Positions 1 through 4,592 of a stretch of DNA of 6,451 nucleotides are shown piece after piece. The notes under the pieces were generated by a model. That model saw only the letters and a list, made by a program, of their open reading frames with translations, was not told the origin of the DNA and made no database searches. The DNA is taken from contig JASHXS010000174.1 in NCBI GenBank assembly GCA_030043405.1, positions 1 through 6,451 of the forward strand. Reading direction: 5' to 3'. Each line of letters opens with the position of its first letter. Position 1 is the first letter of the stretch. This DNA comes from Thermoplasmata archaeon (GTDB lineage Archaea; Thermoplasmatota; Thermoplasmata; Lutacidiplasmatales; UBA184). A program made the position numbers and the translations under genes.

Positions 1-398
1 AGTCGTAACTTGTAGTCGAAGTACACCTTCGCGGCCCGCTGGATCCGGGGGTCCGCGGGGTCGACGTCGAAATCGGAGAGCACCAGGGCTCTCCAGTTGG
101 TCGACAGGTACTTCGGATAGTACGTGAAGTCGATCCAGGCACGAAGGTCTTTGGGGGGGTGCGGCTCCCAGAACCCCTTCGGCCCCTGCTGGCGCAATTG
201 TTCTGCGGCCCACCCCACGCGCGGAATGCGGGCGTGGGCGCGCCGCACCTCCGGGTCCGTGGCTGGCCGATCGAGCAGGTGCACGAGCGCTTGGTACCGG
301 GCCACCGGCTGGCTCTCTTCCAGGAGCCACGAGATGACCTGCGAAGTTTCGGCACTCCCGCCAGACCGGCGGTCGCTCCTCGGCGCACGGCGTGCCAT
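1..398 (-). CDS. Terpenoid-cyclase/prenyltransferase-like toroid protein, N-terminal part (3' end outside window)
   Basis: An open frame runs from ATG at 398 to the window edge without a stop, giving 132 visible residues, so the C-terminus is missing. After a basic, low-complexity N-terminus (about residues 1-17) come helical segments such as SQVISWLLEESQPVARYQAL, then GFWEPH near residues 83-88, and then YYPKYLSTNWRALVLSDF with DPADPRIQRA after it. The pattern of 'W, YxPKxxSTxW, LLxLxDxGxDPxDPRxxRA' is one I associate with proteins of the terpenoid cyclase/prenyltransferase alpha-alpha toroid superfamily that are usually annotated as hypothetical. A substrate cannot be assigned, and the catalytic region of true squalene-hopene cyclases is not in view. 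The start is supported by a GGGAG 8-12 nt upstream and a weak TAATT element about 26 nt upstream. It lies 40 nt after the SRPBCC gene on the same strand, so read-through is possible. Confidence 0.6.
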   Translation of the reverse strand, partial: MARRAPRSDRRSGGSAETSQVISWLLEESQPVARYQALVHLLDRPATDPEVRRAHARIPRVGWAAEQLRQQGPKGFWEPHPPKDLRAWIDFTYYPKYLSTNWRALVLSDFDVDPADPRIQRAAKVYFDYKLR

Positions 399-418
399 CC
401 GTCAACTCCCGCGGGGAC

Positions 419-426
419 GGAATTAC
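419..426 (-). promoter_or_regulatory. Weak TATA-like element for the toroid protein gene
   Basis: On the minus strand the bases read GTAATTCC, with the central A at 424, exactly 26 nt before the ATG at 398. It is the only AT-rich stretch in the 40-nt gap after the SRPBCC stop codon. The match to an archaeal TATA box is weak, and the gene may instead be read from the upstream ArsR-SRPBCC transcript. Confidence 0.25.
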
Positions 427-438
427 GCCGGCGAAACA

Positions 439-969
439 TTAGAGTTCGGGGTCCGGCGGGCGGGTCCCTGGCCAGGGAACGGTCGGTGCCCACTCGGGTA
501 AGGGTCGGCCGTCCAACAGCGCCTCGAGTCGCGTGAGGAAGCCGGGGAGTCCGCGACCGAAGACTTGGGCCGTGCTCCGACGAAGCTGGCGGTGGGTCAG
601 GACGAGACGCGTGCCCTCCGAGCTGGCCGTGAGCTCCCAGCGGATCACCGAGTGCTCTCCAGGAAAGTGGGGCGCATCCGGCTCGGTGTTCCACTCGTAC
701 TCGAAGAGGCGGGGTGGATCCCAGGCCAGGACCCGGCCCCCGCCCCGCACCTTTCCCGGACCCGTCACCATCTCGACCCGACCGCCGACGACGGGCTCGA
801 CCTTCGCCGTGGTGAGGTACCATTGGTGGATGAGCTCGGGGTCGGTCAGCGCTTGCCAAACGACCTCGGGCGGGTGGCGGAGGACGCGGCGGAAGGTCAG
901 CGTCGTCAAGCCTTCGGCGCCGGACTCGCGTCGGTGCAGGCTGCGCGGAGCCCGATGCACCGGCCTCAC
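439..969 (-). CDS. AHSA1/SRPBCC-domain protein paired with ArsR
   Basis: This encodes 176 residues from GTG at 969. The region from about residue 21 onwards is a typical SRPBCC (START/Bet v1-like) AHSA1 domain: TFRRVLRHPPEVVWQALTDP, then HQWY, GGRV, the strand with VLAWDPPRLFEYEW, SVIRWEL and GTRLVLTH, and a C-terminal helix FLTRLEALLDG. The fold makes a deep hydrophobic cavity that binds small ligands; the ligand is unknown. It is presumably cytoplasmic, with no signal peptide or membrane segment. The chosen GTG overlaps the ArsR stop in a GTGA (TGA at 968-966), the usual sign of translational coupling. Alternative starts are GTG at 960 and TTG at 909, the latter sitting right at the domain edge. 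The frame stays open upstream to 1107, but that part lies inside ArsR and is not likely to be translated. ArsR plus SRPBCC pairs are common, and the repressor probably controls this gene. Confidence 0.88.
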   Translation of the reverse strand: MRPVHRAPRSLHRRESGAEGLTTLTFRRVLRHPPEVVWQALTDPELIHQWYLTTAKVEPVVGGRVEMVTGPGKVRGGGRVLAWDPPRLFEYEWNTEPDAPHFPGEHSVIRWELTASSEGTRLVLTHRQLRRSTAQVFGRGLPGFLTRLEALLDGRPLPEWAPTVPWPGTRPPDPEL

Positions 970-1310
970 GGACGGCGCGACCTCGCCTGCCGGCTCTTCG
1001 GGTCGGCCTTCCCGGAGTCGAGGAAGGCTTCCAACGAGTCCAGCTCGGCCTCCCAGAAGTTTCGGTACTTCGAGAGCCATGCATCGACCGGGGCCAACCC
1101 TTCCCACCGGAGGGCGTAGACCCGATGCCGGTCCTGCTTTCGGACGTGGACCAGGCCTGCCTCCCGGAGGATGCGCAAGTGACGGGACATCCCGGGCTGG
1201 CTGGTCGAGGGGAACGCGCGCCCGAGTTCGCCGGCCGCTCGCGGCTGGCGCGACAAGAGGTCCAGCACCTGCCGACGAGTGGGGTCGCTCAGTGCCTCAA
1301 AAGTGTCCAT
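966..1310 (-). CDS. ArsR/SmtB-family winged-helix transcriptional repressor
   Basis: The 114-residue protein has the usual length of single-domain ArsR regulators. It opens with MDTFEALSDPTRRQVLDLLS, the classic first helices, followed by AAGELGRAFPSTSQPGMSRH and LRILREAGLV, the recognition helix and wing entry, and a wing with VRKQDRHRVYAL. The C-terminal WLSKYRNFWEAELDSLEAFL is typical of the subgroup that sits next to SRPBCC genes. No ELCVCDL-type cysteine motif or other metal site is visible, and there is no cysteine at all, so it is not expected to sense arsenic or metals directly. The ATG at 1310 gives the canonical N-terminus. The downstream SRPBCC gene overlaps by 4 bp, so the two form an operon. 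A 7-bp inverted repeat immediately upstream is a candidate site for self-repression. Confidence 0.93.
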   Translation of the reverse strand: MDTFEALSDPTRRQVLDLLSRQPRAAGELGRAFPSTSQPGMSRHLRILREAGLVHVRKQDRHRVYALRWEGLAPVDAWLSKYRNFWEAELDSLEAFLDSGKADPKSRQARSRRP

Positions 1311-1311
1311 G

Positions 1312-1330
1312 GTCCCGGTTCCGCCGGGAC
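1312..1330. promoter_or_regulatory. Inverted repeat abutting the ArsR start (candidate operator)
   Basis: The sequence GTCCCGG-TTCCG-CCGGGAC is a perfect 7-bp inverted repeat with a 5-nt spacer, beginning two bases before the ArsR start codon on the minus strand. It would overlap the transcription start of a short-leader mRNA, which suits an autoregulatory operator. It could equally be a 5' hairpin that masks the start codon. Its G+C-rich arms are not unusual for this genome, so chance is possible. Confidence 0.4.
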
Positions 1331-1344
1331 ATATCGCAGACCAG

Positions 1345-1351
1345 CTATTTA
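1345..1351 (-). promoter_or_regulatory. TATA-like element upstream of ArsR
   Basis: The minus strand reads TAAATAG, the best AT-rich block between the membrane gene and ArsR apart from the 1437-1456 palindrome. It lies about 35-41 nt before the ATG, which would place the transcription start about 10-14 nt upstream of the ATG, inside the 1312-1330 inverted repeat. A second candidate, GATATG at 1330-1335, lies closer (about 20-25 nt). Either one supports ArsR having its own promoter. Confidence 0.35.
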
Positions 1352-1436
1352 GTCAGCTCCTCGCCTGGTCGGAGGGGCGTTCCGGGGCCAGCCCGCACCA
1401 CCGGTAGCGCCCCGACAACCGAGGGTTCAATCCATG

Positions 1437-1456
1437 CATATCCGTACACGGATATG
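1437..1456. repeat. 20-bp near-perfect palindrome (9-2-9), candidate transcription-factor site
   Basis: CATATCCGT-AC-ACGGATATG is a perfect 9-bp inverted repeat with a 2-nt centre, in the spacer between the membrane protein stop (1498) and the ArsR start (1310). The two-fold symmetry and AT-rich outer arms are those of a dimeric regulator's operator. It lies 127-146 bp upstream of ArsR, which is far for direct repression, and 42-61 nt after the membrane gene stop, where a hairpin could also form. No T-run follows on either strand, so a terminator role has little support. Confidence 0.55.
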
Positions 1457-1497
1457 TGGCCACCCGCTCCACCGCTCCGTGGACGGGAACGCGGGGT

Positions 1498-1980
1498 CTA
1501 CTTTGAGGGGGGCTGCGTGGGTTCGCCCCCGTGCGGGCCGGCTGAAGGTGTCCGGGGGTCCGCGAGGGGAACCCGGCGGCCGACGAAGTAGACCGCCAGC
1601 AGGAATACGATGAAGGTCAGGACGACGGCCGAGCCGAGGGGCGTGAAGGGGGCGAGGAGCAATGGAAGGATGCCCATGAACCCGAACAGGCTGGCGAAAA
1701 ACAGGGTCGTCCCCAGTTTGTCGCTGAAGCTGAAGGGCCGGGCCAGTCCCCCGGCCACTTCGAGATAGACGAGCATGGTCACACTGCTGATCACACTCTC
1801 GACCCCGACGTAGGTCGTGACGAGCTGGAAGTACTGCGGTCCGGAGAGAGGGCCGATCGCCGCGTGGAAGGGCGTTGGCGAATTGAGGATGAGGACCAGT
1901 GCCGTCAGGGTGAGGCCCGTGAACAGACCCATCACTGTCAGGGCCTGTTGATGAAGGACGCTCCCGCTGGACTCGGTCAA
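1498..1980 (-). CDS. Four-helix membrane protein of unknown function
   Basis: With TTG at 1980 as start, this is 160 residues. Four hydrophobic segments are clear: about 13-33 (ALTVMGLFTGLTLTALVLIL), 50-74 (YFQLVTTYVGVESVISSVTM onward), 90-112 (LGTTLFFASLFGFMGILPLL) and 117-134 (LGSAVVLTFIVFLLAVYFVG). A Pro/Gly-rich hydrophilic tail follows (about 138-160). No catalytic, transport or metal-binding motif is evident, and I do not recognise the family. The frame stays open upstream to 2649, but that part is antisense to the tag gene and is not membrane-like, so the start must be near 1980. A CAACTTATC element 33 nt upstream supports TTG 1980. GTG 1935 and ATG 1932 are alternatives, but ATG 1932 would leave few residues before the first helix. 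The gene is divergent from tag and is followed by ArsR after 187 bp. Confidence 0.75.
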   Translation of the reverse strand: MTESSGSVLHQQALTVMGLFTGLTLTALVLILNSPTPFHAAIGPLSGPQYFQLVTTYVGVESVISSVTMLVYLEVAGGLARPFSFSDKLGTTLFFASLFGFMGILPLLLAPFTPLGSAVVLTFIVFLLAVYFVGRRVPLADPRTPSAGPHGGEPTQPPSK

Positions 1981-2010
1981 CGCTCTGGCGGCCCAAGAAG
2001 GACTTCCCAA

Positions 2011-2019
2011 GATAAGTTG
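2011..2019 (-). promoter_or_regulatory. TATA-like promoter element (CAACTTATC) of the membrane protein gene
   Basis: The minus strand reads CAACTTATC, and with the two preceding bases it is identical over 11 nt (CGCAACTTATC) to the element in front of the SRPBCC gene at 4593. The central A (2013) is 33 nt from TTG 1980, which implies a transcription start at about 1986 and a leader of only 6-7 nt. The plus-strand complement (GATAAG) might also serve tag, but it is about 76 nt from that start. Confidence 0.5.
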
Positions 2020-2088
2020 CGGTCGAGCGGAGCGGACCACCCCCGCCCGACCCGCCGAGGTGATGAGCCGGACCGGCTCGCTGAGACG

Positions 2089-2676
2089 GTGAGCGGGGAA
2101 ACTGTCCGGTGCGCGTGGGCCACATCCGGCGCTCCCGAGATGGGACCCTACCACGACCGAGAGTGGGGTGTCCCGGTCCACGACGACCGCAAGCACTTCG
2201 AGTTCCTCGTCCTCGAGGGAGCGCAGGCGGGCCTGAGCTGGGCGACGATCCTGCAGCGGCGGAACGGCTACCGCGCGGCGTTCGCGGACTTCGACCCGGT
2301 CCAGGTCGCACGATTCTCCCCCTCGCGGGAGCAACGGCTGCTTCGGGACCCCGCTATCATACGGAACCGGCGGAAGATTGCGTCGGTCGCTCGGAACGCC
2401 CGGGCGTTTCTGGCCGTTCAGGAGGAGTTCGGGAGTTTCGACGCCTACGCCTGGGGATTCGTGGGCGGAGCACCGCGACAGAATCGCTGGAGGAAGGTCG
2501 GTGAGGTGCCGGCCACCTCCCCTGAGTCGGACGCCTTCAGCCGAGACCTGAAGCGACGGGGGTTCAGTTTCGTCGGCTCGACGATCATCTATGCCCACAT
2601 GCAGGCGGTCGGCATGGTCAACGATCACCTGGTGGGTTGCTTTCGACATGCTCAGGTCCGGGCGCTCGCCCCCTAG
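2089..2676 (+). CDS. tag: DNA-3-methyladenine glycosylase I
   Basis: This is a base-excision-repair glycosylase that removes 3-methyladenine from alkylated DNA. The 195-residue product is close to the usual length of about 190. From GTG 2089, the family signatures appear in order: RCAWA (Cys8), PYHDREWGVPVHDDR (Tyr21, His22), FEFLVLEGAQAGLSW (Glu43, Trp51), IIRNRRKI, NARAFL, WGFVGG, VPATSPESDAFSRDLKRRGF, FVGSTIIYAHMQAVG and NDHLVGC (His180, Cys184). Cys8, His22, His180 and Cys184 match the four zinc ligands of the E. coli enzyme, and the Tyr, Glu and Trp match its base pocket, so it should be active. The start must lie upstream of Cys8. GTG 2089 is the nearest in-frame option and fits the family length; an in-frame ATG at 2140 would lose the first zinc ligand. 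No strong ribosome-binding site sits at the usual distance. It is divergent from the membrane gene and followed on the same strand by the TIM-barrel gene. Confidence 0.95.
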   Translation: MSGETVRCAWATSGAPEMGPYHDREWGVPVHDDRKHFEFLVLEGAQAGLSWATILQRRNGYRAAFADFDPVQVARFSPSREQRLLRDPAIIRNRRKIASVARNARAFLAVQEEFGSFDAYAWGFVGGAPRQNRWRKVGEVPATSPESDAFSRDLKRRGFSFVGSTIIYAHMQAVGMVNDHLVGCFRHAQVRALAP

Positions 2677-3794
2677 GCGGAGGTCGGGCCCACCGACTCG
2701 GGGACGACGGCCACGCCACCCGCGGCCGTCCAGGTGAAGACCTGGGCGGAGTTTGGTCCGCCACGCAGCGGAAGGGCGTCTGTTACGACGTGGGGCGACA
2801 GATGGCCGGGCGTAGCTGGCGCCCGGACTTTGATCGGGCCATCATCCGCCGTGAGCTGACCATCATCCACGACGACCTCCACTGCAACGCGGTCCACCTC
2901 CAGGGATTCGACCTCGGCCGGCTCGAGCAGGCGGCGACGGACGCGCTGGACCTCGGGCTCGAGGTTTGGTTCTCCCCCGAACGGTGGGATGCTCGCGCCG
3001 CCGCTACGCTCGACTACGTCGCCCGCGCTTCGGTGGTGGCCGAGACCCTGCGAAAGACCCATGGGGATCGGATCGTGTTCAGCGTCGGTACCGAACTCTC
3101 GCTGTTCATGCGAGGGATTCTGCCGGGTCGGACCCTCCTCCGCCGCCTCCGACCGAAGACGATGCTCCCCGCGATCCGGAGCCGCCGGTATCTTCCTCCC
3201 CTTCGGGACTTTCTCCTCAAGGCCGCCACGGCCACGCGAGCGAATTTCCGCGGGCCGATCACCTACGCCTCCCTCTTGTTCGAGGAGGTCGACTGGTCGC
3301 TCTTCGACTTTGTCGGCGCCGACCTCTACCGCGGGGGACCGAACCCGGACCAATACGTTCCTCGAATCCGACGGCTGAAGGAGTTCGGGAAGCCGCTCAT
3401 CAACCTCGAGGTCGGGTGCTGCACCTTCCGGGGCGCCGCGGAGCTCGGCGGGCGCGGGTGGCAGGTCGTCGATTGGCGAGCCCGTCCTCCCCGGCTCACC
3501 GGCGAGTACGCCTACGACCAATCCGAGCAGGCGCGCGAGCTGGGCGACCTGCTCGAGGTCAACGACCGGGAGGGCGTGGACGGGGTCTTCGTGTTCACCT
3601 TCGTACAGCCGCCCCCCGAGATGTCGAGGCGGGAGCGGCAACACGTGGCCCGCGCCACGTTCGACCCCGACCTGGTCAGCTACAGTCTGGTGAAATCCTA
3701 CATGGACGGCCGGTCCGGCGCCGCCTATCCGGGTCTCCCCTGGGAGCCCAAGCAGTCGTTCCGCGTCGTCGCGGACTACTACCTACACCACTGA
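2637..3794 (+). CDS. TIM-barrel glycoside-hydrolase-like protein ('abortive infection protein' family)
   Basis: The 385-residue frame contains a domain starting at about residue 46 (KGVCYDVG). It then shows WRPDFD, RELTIIHDDLHCNAVHLQGF, LEVWFSPERWD, IVFSVGTELSLFM, PITYASLLFEEVDWSLFDFV, ADLYR, LINLEVGCCTFRGA, DGVFVFTFVQP, SYSLVKSY and PWEPKQSFRVVADYY. These match, from memory, a family common in actinobacteria that databases often label 'abortive infection protein'; I know of no experimental support for that label. Repeating strand-helix units fit a (beta/alpha)8 barrel. Glu153 (SVGTEL) and Glu258 (INLEVGCC) sit where retaining clan-A glycosidases carry their acid/base and nucleophile. No signal peptide is visible, so it is probably cytoplasmic. 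The start is doubtful. TTG 2637 overlaps tag by 40 bp and adds 45 residues with no family resemblance, yet no other ATG, GTG or TTG occurs in frame before residue 46. A GTG at 2787 would cut into the domain. Confidence 0.85.
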   Translation: MLSTCSGPGARPLGGGRAHRLGDDGHATRGRPGEDLGGVWSATQRKGVCYDVGRQMAGRSWRPDFDRAIIRRELTIIHDDLHCNAVHLQGFDLGRLEQAATDALDLGLEVWFSPERWDARAAATLDYVARASVVAETLRKTHGDRIVFSVGTELSLFMRGILPGRTLLRRLRPKTMLPAIRSRRYLPPLRDFLLKAATATRANFRGPITYASLLFEEVDWSLFDFVGADLYRGGPNPDQYVPRIRRLKEFGKPLINLEVGCCTFRGAAELGGRGWQVVDWRARPPRLTGEYAYDQSEQARELGDLLEVNDREGVDGVFVFTFVQPPPEMSRRERQHVARATFDPDLVSYSLVKSYMDGRSGAAYPGLPWEPKQSFRVVADYYLHH

Positions 3795-3799
3795 GGGGT

Positions 3800-4492
3800 T
3801 CACTGGGTCAGCCGTCGGAACAGCTCGGCCGGGAAGGTTTCGACTGCTCGTTGGACCCGGGCCGTGGGGACACCGGCGCCCAGCGCGATCCGACGCGCGT
3901 GTTCGAGCGGGATCAGCTGCTCGGGGGCGTGAGCATCTGAATCCACCACCAATTCGGCCCCCGCTTGGAGGGCGAGCGCCGCCACATGTCCGTTGCTCAG
4001 GGAGTGGCCAGTCCGCCCGGAGATTTCGAGCGCCACGGAGTTGTCCCGCGCCAGTTGGGCATCCTTCGGGTCCAGCAGGCCGGGGTGCGCGAGGACGTCG
4101 ATCGCGCCCGACTCGATCGCGGCGTGGTTCGTGCCCGGCGGGACGACCTCCACAATCGACTCGCCATGGACGATCACGATCTCGGCCCCCGCCTTCCGGG
4201 CCGCCCGCGCCACCGTCCCGATGCGGGCAGGAGGGAGCTTCGTCAGCTCCACCCCCACGATCGGGCGAAAGTCCTGGCCCTCCCACGCCTCGGCCTCCGC
4301 CCGGAGGTGGTCCAACAACGGTCGGGGATCCTCCAGCGCCAAGTGGTCCGTCAGGGCGAGGGCGCGGTGTTCTAGCGACTCAGCCTGGATCCACATGTCG
4401 GTCGCCGAGGTCTCGCCATCAGTCAGGTACGAGTGGGAGTGGAAGTCGATCCGTCGGCGGGGCTCCCTCGACGCCTCGGACGTCTTCCCCAT
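3800..4492 (-). CDS. PHP-domain phosphoesterase, archaeal histidinol-phosphatase-like
   Basis: This 230-residue single-domain PHP protein carries the full set of metal-ligand motifs: DFHSH (His18, His20), LTDH (Asp49, His50), GVEL (Glu82), VHGE (His109), LAHPG (His136) and DSDAH (Asp186, His188). Such sites hold two or three metal ions and hydrolyse phosphate esters. The blocks 'VHGESIVEVVPPGTNHAAIE', 'SGRTGHSLSNGHVA' and 'DSDAHAP' match archaeal proteins annotated as histidinol-phosphate-phosphatase-domain proteins. No histidine-biosynthesis gene is nearby, so the true substrate is open. The ATG at 4492 adds only a short basic lead before the first motif, and a CTATC element exactly 26 nt upstream suggests a leaderless mRNA. 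It converges on the TIM-barrel gene with 5 bp between stops and diverges from the SRPBCC gene at 4593. Confidence 0.92.
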   Translation of the reverse strand: MGKTSEASREPRRRIDFHSHSYLTDGETSATDMWIQAESLEHRALALTDHLALEDPRPLLDHLRAEAEAWEGQDFRPIVGVELTKLPPARIGTVARAARKAGAEIVIVHGESIVEVVPPGTNHAAIESGAIDVLAHPGLLDPKDAQLARDNSVALEISGRTGHSLSNGHVAALALQAGAELVVDSDAHAPEQLIPLEHARRIALGAGVPTARVQRAVETFPAELFRRLTQ

Positions 4493-4514
4493 GCCGAGTG
4501 GGACCCGGAGTGGC

Positions 4515-4522
4515 GGATAGCC
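4515..4522 (-). promoter_or_regulatory. TATA-like element (GGCTATCC) of the PHP gene
   Basis: The minus strand reads GGCTATCC, with its central A at 4518, exactly 26 nt before the ATG at 4492. That is the spacing of an archaeal TATA box whose transcript begins at the start codon. The match to a strong TATA consensus is modest, but the spacing repeats at the divergent gene next door. Confidence 0.5.
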
Positions 4523-4560
4523 TTGGCTGCCGGGGCGCCACCCACCGGTCGGCTACCTCG

Positions 4561-4569
4561 CAACTTATC
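4561..4569 (+). promoter_or_regulatory. TATA-like element (CAACTTATC) of the SRPBCC gene
   Basis: CAACTTATC has its central A at 4567, exactly 26 nt before the ATG at 4593, fitting a leaderless archaeal transcript. The same 11-mer, CGCAACTTATC, precedes the membrane protein gene on the other strand. A GGAGG at 4576-4580 lies 12 nt before the ATG, too far for ideal ribosome binding, and would fall outside a leaderless mRNA. Confidence 0.55.
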
Positions 4570-4592
4570 GACCGCGGAGGGCTGGCGGGCGC

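Larger units (their letters stand above)
1311..1497. other. 187-bp spacer between ArsR and the membrane protein gene
   Basis: No gene is supported here. The spacer holds the 7-bp inverted repeat next to ArsR, a TAAATAG box, and the 9-2-9 palindrome. It also holds a looser G+C-rich stem (GGGGCG at 1374-1379 with CGCCCC at 1408-1413, plus an inner CCGG pair) that may form a hairpin. It is by far the most symmetry-rich non-coding piece of the window. Confidence 0.6.

Noticed and set aside
1339..1370. Inverted repeat GACCAG ... CTGGTC upstream of ArsR
   Set aside because: The arms are only 6 bp with a 20-nt gap and do not extend, which is expected by chance.
1374..1413. G+C-rich imperfect stem (GGGGCG/CGCCCC with inner CCGG/CCGG)
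   Set aside because: The loop is long, the interior is mismatched and there is no T-run, so neither a terminator nor a structured RNA can be claimed in such G+C-rich sequence.
1424..1440. GGTTCAATCC, resembling a tRNA T-arm loop
   Set aside because: The 7-nt loop pattern fits, but the flanking bases do not pair into a T stem, and no acceptor or anticodon arm can be built around it.
533..1591. Long plus-strand open frame (352 codons) opposite ArsR and SRPBCC
   Set aside because: The translation is low-complexity Arg/Pro/Ser/Gly with no recognisable domain, and the opposite strand encodes two clearly conserved proteins. It is the usual antisense artefact of high G+C content.
2057..2065. GAGGTGATG, a strong-looking ribosome-binding site with a start codon
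   Set aside because: The ATG and GTG within it are out of frame with tag, and the block is 24 nt or more from GTG 2089, too far to serve that start.
1427..2311. Minus-strand frame of 294 codons overlapping the membrane protein gene
   Set aside because: It is the alternative reading frame of the membrane gene and antisense to tag; the translation is Gly/Arg/Pro-rich without hydrophobic segments.
2673..3644. Minus-strand open frame of 323 codons ending in a CTAG with the tag stop
   Set aside because: It lies wholly opposite the conserved TIM-barrel gene, has no family resemblance and is rich in charged low-complexity residues. The shared CTAG here is therefore coincidental.
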